A stretch of DNA of 64,000 nucleotides from Ophiosphaerella korrae (taxonomy: Eukaryota > Ascomycota > Dothideomycetes > Pleosporales > Phaeosphaeriaceae). This document shows, piece by piece, positions 34,741-46,567 of the stretch; positions within the stretch are counted from its first letter, which is position 1, and each line of letters starts with the position of its first letter. The DNA lies in NCBI GenBank assembly GCA_028456385.1, contig JALNQF010000012.1, forward strand, positions 1-64,000, in the 5' to 3' direction. The notes below the pieces were generated by a model. The model did not search any database, was not told the DNA's origin, and saw only the letters and a program-made list of their open reading frames with translations. A program made the translations under genes and the position numbers.

Positions 34741-35737
34741 TGAGACGGGTCTTGGGTTGAATTGATGCAATGAACCTAGGAGGCTTGAGTCGATTAGCTG
34801 GCAATGAGAGGTTAGTTGGCTTTCACAAGTACCCATCACAATAGACGTCCCATTGACATGTTACCTCAAGCCAAGAACAGTAATCTAGATGCGAACAGTA
34901 AACAAGAGGAAATACGTATACCTCATACACAATCCAGCAAAGAAAGAGGCTTACCATATAAATATATATCTCAGCCCAGCCAGCCCTCGATTCAAACATT
35001 CAAACCCAACACTGATCCCCAACCGCAAAACACCTACCAGCAAACCCATGTCAACCCCAAACACAATCACCCCATTTTGAAAATCACACACAACAAACAT
35101 GAACAAACAGCCATCATATGAAAAAAAAAAAACTCCCAAGTGCAACTTCCATTTCATTAGGGTGCTTCTCATACAACCACGTACTGACTTTTTATCGTAT
35201 GCACTTCCACATCCCGCTGTGTTGCCCCATGTCATCAAAACACCTCATGTGCTCGGAGCACAACTTCAACGCCAGTGAGGCACAACACCGGATATCCAAT
35301 CCCACAGTCTGGTGTCGCTTCGGTAAAAGGGTGTGATTCGTGGGTAGCGTTTTTGCATATTCATCAGTTGTATATCGATCTAGTTTTCCAAGGATTCTTG
35401 CTTGTCTATCCTAGTGTTGTCGCGTAGGCCGCCGGCTAGGAAAGCAGAATGGGGAGTGCGGGGAAAGTTATAAACGGTATTGTTCACAAGAGGGGTTATG
35501 CCTGGAGAAGGGCCGAAATCGAGACCAAATAGAGGGAAATGTTTTGGCTCAACAGTAGCTCGCTGGCTAGACATGGATTCCATATAATGGGCATTCGCCG
35601 ATCAGGTTATAGGAACCGTTGATAAAGATGCACACGGAAAGGGTATCGACCAACTCCTGAACCGAGAGAATTAGAAAAGCGATTCGAAAGTGTACAGAAT
35701 AGCTGCCTTAGTGGAGTCCTCCAGGCATAATCGTAGT
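34741..35737. other. 1-kb intergenic, no gene identified
   Basis: Contains 3' flanks of two convergent genes (SDR and CLA4). Small frames only. A 67-residue minus-strand frame at 35380-35583 has some coding character but no recognised family. Confidence 0.45.
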
Positions 35738-38380
35738 TTAATGACTGCTGTTCTTCCTGAAGTTGAGGAGCTGGGCCAGGCTGTTTAAGCTGCATCCACT
35801 CTTTAGGAAGTCGTGGCCAATCAACTCGGAGGCGCTGGCTCTCGATTTGACGTCAACACACAGACAGACAGACAAGAAAGCCTTAAGCTCCTTGGATAGC
35901 TTGTCGGGCTTCTTGAGGCGAGGTGTTCCGTTGGTGGCAATCAAGTATAAGGCCTTCAGTGGCTCCTCGTTCAGATACGGCGGTTCAGACTCGATCATCT
36001 CGATGGCCATGATACCAAGGGACCAGATATCAACCTTGTTACCATACTCTTTCTGCTTGACAACTTCGGGTGCCATCCAGTATGGGGTACCGACCATAGT
36101 CGCACGCTTGCTGCGCTGTTCAGTAAGCTTGGCACAGAAACCGAAATCCGCTGTTTTGCATTAGTAGTCTGTTATAATTGATCAACGAGAAGAATCTTAC
36201 TAATCTTGACGTTTCCGCGGCCGTCGAGCAGAACATTGTCACTCTTGATATCTCGATGAATAATGTTTTGGTTGTGGAGATGCTCTAGTCCCTTGCAAGT
36301 CTGCGTAGTCGTTAGTAAAAAAGGGGTCAACGTATTTTGCAAAGATACTTGCCTCATAACAAATGGTCGCGATCTGATCTTCGCTGATGTTTTGGTTGTT
36401 ATCAATGACATCAGTCAAAGCTCCGCCCTCCATGAACTCCATCACTACCCACAACTCGGATTGCTCTTCTTGCAAAAAGGCGTCCAAGAAGTTGACAATG
36501 TTAGGATGCTTGCTGTCTTTCATGACGATGATCTCGTTCACAATCAGTTCCTTGCGTGGCTGGTTGCGGAGGTCCATTTGCTTGATGGCTACTTGAGCTC
36601 GTGGTCCATTTTCTTGGAGGATTCTTCGTGCCATTGGCGAACTGGCGCTCTCGCGGATTCGAGCAACGTAGACGGAACCACTGGCACCTTGACCAATCTT
36701 CTTCTGCTTGTTGTAGGACTCGAGAGGCTTGTCCTTGGAAACGACCTCACGGAGCTTGGCCATAACTTCGCTCTCAGACATACTGGACATGCGTGCTTCC
36801 TTGCGTGGGGTTTCTTCCTTGGGTTTGGCTGTGAGTGCTTGTTCAGCCTTCTTGACGGCATCGCTGATGGGAGCGCCGGTAGGCTTTGCGACATTCAGGG
36901 GCTTGGGTGCAGCAGACGAGCCTTGATACTGCTTTTGCTGCTGCGGTTGGCCATTAGGAGGGCGAACTTGTGGGACTTGATTGCTGGAGCCCTGATAGCT
37001 GGAGCTTGGCTGAACAGGAGGTCGCTGTGGCTGAGAACTTGGTGCTTTGTTTGAAGCAGTATAACCTCCATTCTGTTGCTTAGGCGCTGATGGGGCAGGG
37101 CGCTGTGCTGCCATTTGACGCAGGGAGCCTGGAGGCTGTTGCTGTTGGGTTCTCTGCGATCCTGGGGTGGAGGGAGCAGGGCGACTTGGGTTGTAGCGCT
37201 GTTGGTTAGATGGGCTTGGATCTCGCGCATCGTAGCCACCACCGCCGCCAACCTCTTGCTGTGCGATTGGAACCTTCTTCTGTGGTAAGGATGCATTGTA
37301 AGCAGCCAGCTCTTCCCGCTCTCGACGTTCGTATTCTTCTTGCCTCTGCTTCTGCTTCTGCTTCTGCTTCTGCACTTCTTGCTCACTCTGTGAGCGGGCG
37401 TCATCTGGGCGTCGTCGGTCCTGCTCGTAGCGGTTTTGCTGGGATGCGCCGTTCTGCTGAGAAGATGTGTAACCGCCTGGGGGTGTACCGGTCTGACGGC
37501 TGTAACTGTCCTTGCGCTGGTAGGCACCTGGAGGGGCCGGGCGCGGTGGTGCGACCGAATTGCCACCGGCACTGTAACCGAGCTGTTTTTCCATGCCGGC
37601 GCTAGCTGGAGGGGTAGGGGTAAGGCTTGGGTACTGCTGGGGGTCTTCGGATCGCTTGACCAGCTTCTCCGTGTAGAATTCGAGCACTTCGATAACAGCT
37701 TTGGGATTGTTTGCGTAGTCATCCTTGGTGAGGGCGGAAGCAGTGAGGAGTTTCTCCCACTCGACAGGCAGGCCGACAAAAGCGCCGCTGTTGGGGTCAA
37801 AGCCGACATGGACTCGATGAGTGAAGTTGGTAGGGTTGCTCACACCGCCCATGCTGGGGCAGCGCTGGTATATGCTGTCTATCCATGAATAGACCTCGTC
37901 GTCGGTGTCGACCTTGCATGTTATGATCTTGGTTGGCCCATCGCGAGGTGGTGAAGAGCCCTTGCTGGGGTTTAGTGAGCGAGTGATTTCAAAAGATAGC
38001 GGCTGGGTGTCTGAACGTTCGACGCCGAGGATGTCTCGCAGCTGGATCGAGTTGGAGACTTTGGAGGCATTCTGGCTCTTGAAGAAGTTGAGCTCAAACT
38101 CGCGCAGGACCAGCCAGCGGTCAGACCAGGCGAAGGACTTGAAGAGGCCCTCGTCCTTGATCTTGACCATGCCCTCCTTGACGGTGGATGTTGAGGACAC
38201 GCTCTTTTCCGTTTGCGTGCGGACTAGGGACATTTGAGAGCCGGACGAGAAGGCCGGGGATTGCATGCTGAGGCCGGCCATGTTGCCGGGGAGGGTGTTG
38301 CTGGTGTTGGGCGTGAGGTTGAGGCGGGGGGGAGGGCGCGGTGCAGGGCCAGGGTTCATGAACTGGTCGCGCGAGTACAT
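35738..38380 (-). CDS. CLA4: Cla4-type p21-activated protein kinase
   Basis: Three exons (38380-36353, 36300-36201, 36150-35738) give 846 residues. In order: a PH domain at about 68-175 ([15 protein letters not shown]...RWLVLRE), a CRIB/PBD ([14 protein letters not shown]...GLPVEW), a long Gln/Pro/Ser linker with coiled KQKQKQ repeats, and a kinase domain from about 558. The kinase has [12 protein letters not shown], the VAIK lysine, [11 protein letters not shown] and GTPYWMAPE. The PH-CRIB-kinase order defines Cla4 PAKs. These act downstream of Cdc42 and Rac in septin assembly, polarity and virulence-related growth. The first intron starts GCAAGT and ends CGCAG: a GC-AG intron needed to join ICYE to TCKGLEH. 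Confidence 0.95.
36301..36352 (-). other. GC-AG intron in CLA4
   Basis: A 52-bp intron begins GAG|GCAAGT and ends CGCAG. The GC donor has the strong AG|GCAAGT context usual for this minor class. Joining its flanks restores an uninterrupted kinase subdomain VIa. No GT donor nearby gives the right frame. Confidence 0.85.
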
Positions 38381-40592
38381 AACGGGCAGCGGTGATTACT
38401 AAAGGCGAATGGCTGAATGGCTGAATGGCTGGGAGGGCCAAAAAGGAGGTGCAGACGGGCTGGGAGTCGGTCGGTGCGGCGAATGCGGTGAATAATGGCG
38501 GGGTGAGGGGTCGTGCTCAATGACAGCAGGAGCAATCAATGGGAGCAACCAGCAACCAAGCCGATAAAGACGCCTTCAGGCGTGCGTCGAGACAGGCCAG
38601 CCGACAAAGGGTGGTTGGTGGTGGTGTTGTGTAGGTAGGTAGGGCAAGTCAGCAGCAGGGCCAGATCGGGCTGCAGTAGAGCGGAGGAGCAGTCCCAAAG
38701 CGAGCAGCAGCCGAATGCAAGCGGCGATGGAACCAAGGGGAGAGACAGCTCAGCGGGGTGTCGGCATAGAAGACGACGACAGAGCCTCTCGCAAGCAAGC
38801 AGGCAGAAAGTCACGGGCGGCGAAAAAGGGCTGGCAGGGAGAGAGAGAAAGGGCAGAGCAGCTGGGGCAGGGAGTCGTGTTTTGCGTCTTTGGCGTGGTT
38901 GGACGGGTAGGACTAGGTAGGCAGGGTGGCTTTGGTGGAGCCGGGGAGGCGCGCTAAGCAATCGGCAACCAACAGAGTCAGCATGCACGTGAGAAGAGAA
39001 AGCATCAAGGCATGGCCGATTGGTAGAGCCGAATACATATGCCCAGACGGGACAGGATGCAGAATGGCAGTGTGTTTCATGCCTGAGCCAGGCGCGACAG
39101 TCGACACAGCCAAAATGATTGAATCCCAAGCCCAATCGCGGCCCGGCGGCTGCACGAGATTGCCGCCAACCACCCAAGCGTTTCAGCCGGCCGGCATCGT
39201 GGGCCATCTGAAAGCCTGAAACCCTTCCAACGGGCACCAGAAACCTTCCACAACCGCCGCCGCCGCCGCCGCCGCCGAGACAGGACCGCGAATCTGATTT
39301 CCATCGTGTTTGGCACTTTGGCGCTTTTGGCGCTTTTGGCACTCTGGTTCTGGTTCTGGTTCTGGTTCCAGTGACATGTCGCTGCCCGTGGTTGAGCTTG
39401 AGTGGCACGCTGCCTCCCCAGCCACCACTACTGCCACCTGTCTATCCAGGCCTGACACATGCTCGCCACGCTTTTGTGCCATGGTGTTTCCACCACCGTC
39501 CTTCTCCCCTCATCAATGCAGCCGTACCGAGCATGCCTACCTACCTAGGTACCTAGCACGGCCCGTTTCCCTCAGGACCAGGATGGGTGTTTCTATTTCT
39601 GCCTTGACATCGTGACGCTGTACGCCGTTGTGCTATCATCTATCGGAATATCACGGTGCTAATGCCTGGCAAGGAACGGACTATCTCCTCGAATAGGAAT
39701 CACAACCTGCCGTGGATGTTACATCTCAAACCAACCGCTTGATCCAATCCACAAGTGTTTCGCCAAGCGCCATATGTTGCCGTTTGTTCCTGCAGTCACG
39801 GCCCTGCTCTTCCCGTTGCATGGCTCAAGTAGATGCATCAATATCAGATGATTCCAGTTTCAGTTTCAGCTTAAACCTCGGGCCTGAGGCTATCCTTCCA
39901 GAAGCATCTGACGTCATCGCTTGCCCTATTGAGATTTGGAGAGGGCATTCCTTCTCAATTCCTTCTTACACAGGCCGTGTCACGGTGGCAGGCCGAGTGG
40001 TTATATCTCTCTGCTACCCAAGCCATGCCAGCCAAGACGTGCTCCACCCAGCCTCATTACTTACAGTACAGCTACTCTGTATGCATGTACTACATATCAG
40101 AACAACCATTGGATGGGGCAGTGACGTGGGCAATCAACCTAATCTTGAATAGCTTGTCTCTAGCCATTGACCGTGCCAGCAAACGCGAATAGCTCAGCCA
40201 TGCATGCAAGGCGGTTGCATTTTCCAGAACATGGCTTGTGCGTTGCCTTGCCCATCTGGACGCTGACCGGAGAACAGTGTAATGTTGCAGGCCAAAAGGC
40301 CGCCAACGAGGGCGTGATATAAGCCATCTATCTAGTGCAACTGTTGTGCAAGTGCAAGTGTGAGCCTCATTCTAGTAATCCAGGGGTCCCCGCAACCACA
40401 ACCGAGTCCGCGCGCCCGCACGTCAGTCACAGCAACAACCACGCTCTGTTTGGCCAACCACAACATCCACACCACCACACCACACCGCCATACCCACACC
40501 CGCCACCCACAAAGCACCCCATATCCACACGCCTATCCATATCTGCATGCACCGCTCGACCCGCCCACCACGGGTGCACACTCCCTAACAAA
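38381..40592. promoter_or_regulatory. 2.2-kb divergent upstream region, CLA4 / alpha-actinin
   Basis: Long intergenic region between two divergently transcribed cytoskeleton-related genes. Open frames here (for example 38536-39408 on the minus strand) are compositionally biased and match no family. Features include a GCC-type run at about 39257-39276, a GGTTCT repeat at about 39343-39368, and C/A-rich pyrimidine stretches just before the actinin start. The length suggests long 5' leaders and several regulatory elements. Confidence 0.55.
39343..39368. repeat. GGTTCT tandem repeat
   Basis: About four consecutive GGTTCT hexamers in the CLA4/actinin intergenic region, close to a GCC-type trinucleotide run at 39257-39276. 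Confidence 0.75.
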
Positions 40593-42702
40593 ATGGCGCC
40601 CCTCGAGCAACAATGGGTCAAGGTCCAGCAGAAGACATTCACAAAATGGTGCGCATCGCCTCTCCGTGTCTGGCAAGTGCACTGACTGACGTCTGCAGGC
40701 TGAACAGCAAACTGAAGAACCGGGAAGTCCAGATCAGCGACCTAATCACCGATCTCTCCGACGGCGTGCGCTTCCCAGCCCCATCCTCGTCCTCACATGA
40801 CACCCCACTGATTATTCCCAGATCAATCTCATACACCTCCTCGAAATCCTCAGCAACGAGTCACTCGGCCGCTATGCTTCCCGACCCAAGCTGCGTGTGC
40901 AGAAGTTCGAGAATGTCAACAAGTCGCTCGACTATATCCGTAGTCGGGGTATACAGATGACCAACATTGGTGCTGAAGACGTCGTCGACGGCAACAGTAA
41001 AATCATACTAGGCCTGATATGGACTTTGATTCTGCGCTTCACCATCAGCGACATCAACGAGGAGGGTCTAAGCGCCAAGGAAGGTCTCCTCCTCTGGTGC
41101 CAAAGGAAAACAGCTTGCTATGACGAAGTCGAAGTGCGCGACTTCTCTTCAAGTTGGAACGATGGACTGGCATTGTGAGCATCATATATCCCCTGCAATC
41201 CCCTTTCTGACCTGCGAGACAGCTGTGCCCTTCTTGACATACACCGCCCTGATCTGATTGATTACGACCAACTCGACAAAAACGATCACCGTGGCAACAT
41301 GCAGCTGGCATTCGACATAGCTTCCAAAGAGATTGGAATCCCTGACCTCCTCGACGTAGAAGACGTTTGCGACGTTGCCAAACCCGATGAGCGATCCCTA
41401 ATGACTTATATTGCTTATTGGTTCCATGCCTTCTCACAAATGGAACGAGTAGAAAATGCCGGACGACGAGTGGAGAAGTTTGTGCAAAATATGCAAGGAG
41501 CTTGGCAGATGCAAAATGACTTCGAAAAGAGGATGCGAGCACTGCTGGCACACATTGCTGGCCAGCGTAAGCAGTGGGAGGAGGCCTCATTTGACGGAAC
41601 ATATGCAGATGCCAGGAGCCAATCAGCTGAGCTCACATCGTGGAAACGCAAGAGCAAACGGACATGGATTGCTGAGAAGTCGGACCTTGTAGGCCTCCTG
41701 GGCAATATCAAAACAAAATTGGCTACATACCGACTGCGGCCCTACGACCCCCCAGCAGAACTCAGCCTGGAAGCACTAGAAGCTGCTTGGCTCGGGCTGA
41801 TGCAAGCCGAACGCGAGCGTTCGCAAATCATCAACGAGACAATACGTGACATCAAGAATGCGTTGCGCAGGTCTTTTGCCGATAAAGCGAACGACTTTGC
41901 TCTAGCACTCAACACCCTTAGTACATCAATATCAGGTCTAGAAGGAGATGTAGAGGATCAACTTGACCACACAAAGAGGATTAGCAAATCTCTTACACCG
42001 CTAGACGAGTATCTAAATCTCATTGCGTCCATTGACGAGCAGTGTGCCGAAGCCAACATCGAAGAGAACGACTTTACTACCTATACATACGATGAGCTAG
42101 AGTACGAGTTGAGCTTAGTGCGCAACTCCGTCTCCAAGAAGCTTGCCTTCCTCGAAAATCAGATGGTTGCTCGTAACATGACCAACCTCACCCCAATACA
42201 ACTAGAAGAGTTTGAATCAGTCTTCCGGCACTTTGACCGCGATGTATCCAACTCTCTCCAAGAACTAGAATTCTCCGCCGCATTAGCCAGTCTCGGTCTA
42301 GTCTATGACGAAGAAGAGATGCACGCCCGCTTCCGCGAAACAAGCGGCGGTCGCGAATACGTAACCTTTGAACAATTCATCCGCTTCATGGTCGACGAAA
42401 CTGAAGACCAAAACACCGCCGAACAAGTCTTCGAATCATTCAAAGAAGTCGCAGATGGAAAAGTAAGCCCTGCCCTCCTCCCACTCGCACACCACACACT
42501 AACACTTCGACAGCCATACGTCACAGAACTTGATCTCCGTCACTCCCTTGTCCCAGACGATGTCATCGACGACCTCATCGCCACCATGCCTTCGCATAAA
42601 GGCCCAGACATGCAGGAAGACCGCGACATACCCAAATACGACTACATCACCTACATGGAGCGATATATGGGCGGCAAAGGGAACCAAGCTAATGGCGGAT
42701 AG
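40593..42702 (+). CDS. Alpha-actinin
   Basis: Five exons: 40593-40648, 40699-40765, 40822-41174, 41223-42462, 42514-42702, giving 634 residues, close to the fungal alpha-actinin size. Two calponin-homology domains form the actin-binding region. The first opens QQKTFTKWLNSKL and has the KFENVNKSLDYI helix. The second contains LLLWCQRKT and DLIDYDQL. A spectrin-like helical rod follows at about 250-440. The C-terminus is an EF-hand pair (FRHFDRDVSNSLQELEFSAAL; YVTFEQFIRFM), with poorly conserved calcium loops. Family knowledge: cross-links actin at the cytokinetic ring, endocytic sites and hyphal tip. The start at 40593 gives the standard short N-terminus. Confidence 0.93.
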
Positions 42703-43266
42703 TATCCCTGGTATCGAACACAATTATTCACCCCCGCCCTCGTATAATTCCCCACGTGACCCGCGTTTCTCCTCTCACCTTTTTGGTCGTCTTCTTGGAG
42801 GTTTTGCATAGCGCTTTGATGAGGCGTTGGGATTTGGATCGCTTTTTTTTTTGGTTTAGCCGAGATTGGATTGGATGGTTAGGGTTTGGATTCGATACCT
42901 GGTTTGAGATGAAGTGGGGGGGGGGGGGAATAGTTAGTCTGATTGGGAGGTGTAGATGAAGCTCCTGGTCGTGCGTAATGTAAATATCATTTTTTCAGAG
43001 GGTTGGGGGTGCTTGTGAATGGGAGCATTGTGATTGGGGATACATTTTGTGCTTTTAGACACGCCATTGGTTTGTTGTAGACGTGGGGCGAAATGGGAAG
43101 GGGTGGTTTCCTGCTGAGAGTGTTTAATAGGTGGATGGTTGACTAGTGTGGGTATAGAAGTGGGCATAATTTTTAACTGGGGCCCTCACAAAGTAATAAT
43201 AATGACAAGTTTCGATATATGGGGCTTTGGGGGAACTTGCAAAGATAGTGAGATGGTCATTTGGCA

Positions 43267-43304
<38 letters not shown>

Positions 43305-43395
43305 ACCTAACGCCTATTTATGGCCTACAGGCTGTGTCTCAAAGACATCATTATTTGACTAAACTGTACTCGATGAAAGTGACTACATGCAATAA
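42703..43395. other. 700-bp intergenic with G run and ATT microsatellite
   Basis: 3' flanks of two convergent genes. Includes a 13-G run at about 42916-42928 and an (ATT)n microsatellite at about 43267-43302. No gene seen. Confidence 0.55.
43267..43302. repeat. (ATT)n microsatellite
   Basis: Twelve or so consecutive ATT units. A probable length-polymorphic marker. Confidence 0.9.
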
Positions 43396-44828
43396 TTACA
43401 CTGTGCTAGATCGCATGACCCCAGGCATTTTGACAGCCATATAAGGTTCGGCCAAACGCCCATTCAGAGCCTCACTAACGTCTTCCGGGTCCTCGTTGTA
43501 GAATAAATAGCCAAATTCCACAATGACTGGCGCCCATGTCCCTAACGAAAGTATTTGCCCGAATGACCACTCCGTGTCTTTATTTGATGAACCTGCTTTG
43601 CCCTCCATGTACTTGCGATACGCAATGAACCATCCCAGCAAGAACCACATCAATGCGAAGCCAAGTGCCAAACCTATCCGCCGCAGGATTTCATAGAAAT
43701 AGTTTTCCTTCTTGTGGCTCTGCTTGTTGCCTCCGTCCACTTCCCTTAATTTCAATATGAGGCGTTGTATGGTAAATGTCAAGTTGATGGCCGCGAGCAA
43801 AAGCCCTAGACTTAGGACCAATCGTCCAGTTGTTCTTCCCATATTAGCGTATGCTGTACCATCGCCACCGAGGCACAAATATTCCCATTGTCTTTGCTTT
43901 CGGGTCTCTTCGTCTTGGTTCTGCGAGAAGAAGAGGCCTTTTTGAACATACGATAGAATGCCTAGAACAGACGTTGCCGTTAGCAAAGTAATTACAAACA
44001 GCCATATGTATTCTCGTACTCGAACACGGCGAGTCGTTTTAGGCATTACCATCTGTAAAACCACTGCTGGGAATACAGAGAAGAATGCCATAAGAATAGA
44101 CATATTATAAAAGCTATCTGGCAACTTTTGTTTGTCTTGCGTCTTCTTGATCCTATTTGCGAAGGTGAATACAAGAGCAAGCAACATGGCTATACAGAAG
44201 ATGAGCGAAGCATTCAAGAATGTTGCCGCCGAATGCTTCACTGCATTCACCATCCTTTGCAGGAGCAATGAGCGAGCCATACGCTTCAGAAAGCTGTTAT
44301 ACCGAATCCCTACAAGGATTGGGAGGTAGAGGGTTATGAGAAGCGCTTGGACGAGATATGTAGTGAGCATCTGCGACTTGATTAGTAACGCGCATGTCAA
44401 GCCAACAGCGATTTACAAACACCTCGTCCAGCGACATCCGAATTGCCTTGCCATCCTAGGCCGCGGCACATCGGCTCTGTGCAGCAAGATTCCAGCCGCG
44501 ATATTTGTGCATCTAGCTCATGCCTGTTGGCGTCCGACCAGCGTGCAATCTCGAAGTCAGGTGGCGATCCTGAATGGCCGTAGTCGAGTAGGCATTGTGA
44601 TAGGCCTTGCCGTATGAACGCCCCTCCCCTGACATAAGGGTATGACTTGTTGAGCGTGAAGTATTCAACATAAAACTCTTTCGTAACATCTTCAATACAA
44701 TCTTTGGATTTGGGAGTAGTGGAGTCTCGAGTTGCAGCTTCATGCTTGGTGCAAGTAGTCGATCCCCATGAGAAGTTAAGAGTGTTGCAATGCTCTAATG
44801 TCTGTGAGAGGTTTTGAGCTTGAGACAT
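43396..44828 (-). CDS. Multi-pass membrane protein, fungal, unknown function
   Basis: Two exons (44828-44421, 44370-43396) give 460 residues. The N-terminal 136 residues are hydrophilic with several cysteines (including SCCTEPMC, here ESCCTEPMC). They end in GNSDVAGRG, a segment that in related fungal proteins precedes the first helix. The rest has about seven hydrophobic helices (for example LIFCIAMLLALVFTF and LVLSLGLLLAAINLTF) with basic loops. I recognise the layout from uncharacterised fungal integral membrane proteins but cannot assign a function. The donor is GTTTGT, chosen because it is the only phase-0 donor joining the two frames. An acceptor 6 bp upstream is an alternative. Confidence 0.65.
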
Positions 44829-45304
44829 GTTTCGATCGATGTCTGGTTTCGTGTACTATGAGTATATCATCAATAGTCGATATTAGAAAATCCAACAGAT
44901 ATAAATTCAATATATTGCCGAAAGAAGAGATTCTACTGATGGACGTGGTGTGAATAATTAAAGAAGGCTGCCCCCAACACATATGTTCAAAGTCAGATAC
45001 GTCATTTTCGATCCTAAGTGCCAAGCTTTGGGAGGTCCACAGGTGACTTAAAACAAACCAGGTGGTGGTTCCTTCATAGTTTCCTTTGAGCAATCAAGAA
45101 CTCTCTTGAGGCACACTAGAGATCAACCCCCATTTTCCGCCCCCACACCCCAACAATTCAATAGAAGGCCTTACCCGAACATGGTAACGATCGACGCACG
45201 ATCTAAAGCAGACTCAATTAAAACCTCATCATAGATAGTGTTGTTGGCATCGCCTTTGTGGGGACGAGATGAGGATGGGAGGTCTGCTTCCATAGAGATC
45301 AATT
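44829..45304. other. 480-bp intergenic before the inverted-repeat element
   Basis: Upstream region of the membrane-protein gene. No coding frame or repeat was noticed apart from C-rich sequence near 45130. Confidence 0.5.
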
Positions 45305-45306
45305 AG

Positions 45307-45735
45307 TAACACCCCCCCACTACATAGCGAGAACCAAACCGTAGCGAGAAAAATCATAGGTACTTCGACTTCAAAGCAGTCTACAATCTTCCAACTTCTA
45401 GATATCTATATATTAGTATTTGCACTAGGTGACCTGTGTCTTCCTTTACCTTCTTGCTGCTACTGATAGAAAAATTACCAGCTTTATTGTCGCCATCGCC
45501 GCCTGAAAAACAATAGTCTCATTTCGTGGCGAGGCAAGACACTTTTACTACAGCTCCAACACTAAGCTTGCATCACTCCCAAAAAAAAATAGTATATAGC
45601 ATCCTACTATTAGAGCCTTACAACCACGCTGAGAAGTTATTATCAGCTTTGTAGCAGCTGTACAAGGGTGATTTATGCATCGACACCACCCCGAATCGAT
45701 ACCTCCTAATTTAAGCAAGACCAGCCTGGTCGTTC
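45307..45735 (+). repeat. Left arm of inverted repeat
   Basis: Matches the reverse complement of 49790-50198. It contains a 20-odd-bp insertion relative to the right arm near 45325-45350, where TAGCGAGAA occurs twice. Similarity is highest in the outer 200 bp and fades inward. Confidence 0.75.
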
Positions 45736-46020
45736 TGAAATGCCGGCTACACGTTCAGTAAAATCATGACAGTGTAGTTTAAGCCACAGAGATCAGCAAC
45801 AAGGCTGTAGCTGAGCGCTTATAGCTGCTGCCAAAAACGCGTGGATACTTGGCCACATAATTCTTGCCGTCCGAGGTTCACCAGTACGGTGTATATCATT
45901 GGCCCCTGCACTAGGCATCGTGGATAGAACAGAACGCTGCCCTACCGCTTTCTTGCTGCTTATCACATACAAAAGGAGAAAACTACAGAATACGAACAAA
46001 ACACAACAATCAATAATTGA

Positions 46021-46366
46021 ACACCCCATCGATCGTCTCGATCATTCATCTGTGATAAGCGCATTTCAGCATTTATCTGACAGCAAGACAGTGTGCTACG
46101 CTGCATCTGTAGCTTTCGGGGCTAGCCTTCAAATCGGGCTAAGTAACACTTCGCTATGATAAGTTTATTAATGTAATTTCTGCAAACAACCTAAGCATCT
46201 GCATTCCTATTGTTATACATGTTGTTAGCAAGTTTACGCTATTATGGTTGTGTTTAGATTTAGGCAAAAGACTGGGGAGTTCTAGACATAATTTTGCTAT
46301 TATGGCCTATTGTTAGATAAATACTGAAGTGCGCTTATCACAAATTAATGATGATGGATGGGGTGT
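46021..46366. mobile_element. Nested 346-bp MITE-like inverted-repeat element
   Basis: Ends ACACCCCATC and GATGGGGTGT are perfect 10-bp inverted repeats. Inside them a second matched block (TGTGATAAGCGCATTTCAG and ATTTATCT, three mismatches in about 29) gives inverted arms of about 60 bp in total. TGA flanks both sides (46018-46020 and 46367-46369), a possible 3-bp target duplication. No coding capacity. Its terminal ACACCCC resembles the end of the larger element. Confidence 0.7.
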
Positions 46367-46567
46367 TGAATTTTTGAATATTATTGTCCTGCTGTCTTCT
46401 GTGGTTTCTTGCTTTTATGCTTCCGGTCCTTCCGCTATATCGGTCCTACTACCTCCCTTCTATCTAGTAGAGTAGCATGTATCTGACAACAGGTGTGTCG
46501 CTATTATAGCGTACGTCTGCCCGATCGCCTTCTAAGCTCACGAAATATGCGCTTTAGAGACCTCGCC

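Noticed and set aside
37436..37888. 150-residue plus-strand frame over CLA4
   Set aside because: Antisense shadow of the Gln/Pro linker of CLA4.
38536..39408. 290-residue minus-strand open frame upstream of CLA4
   Set aside because: Composition is biased (TRTRTR, poly-Gly, Cys/Leu-rich), no family match, and it coincides with simple repeats in a long divergent promoter region.
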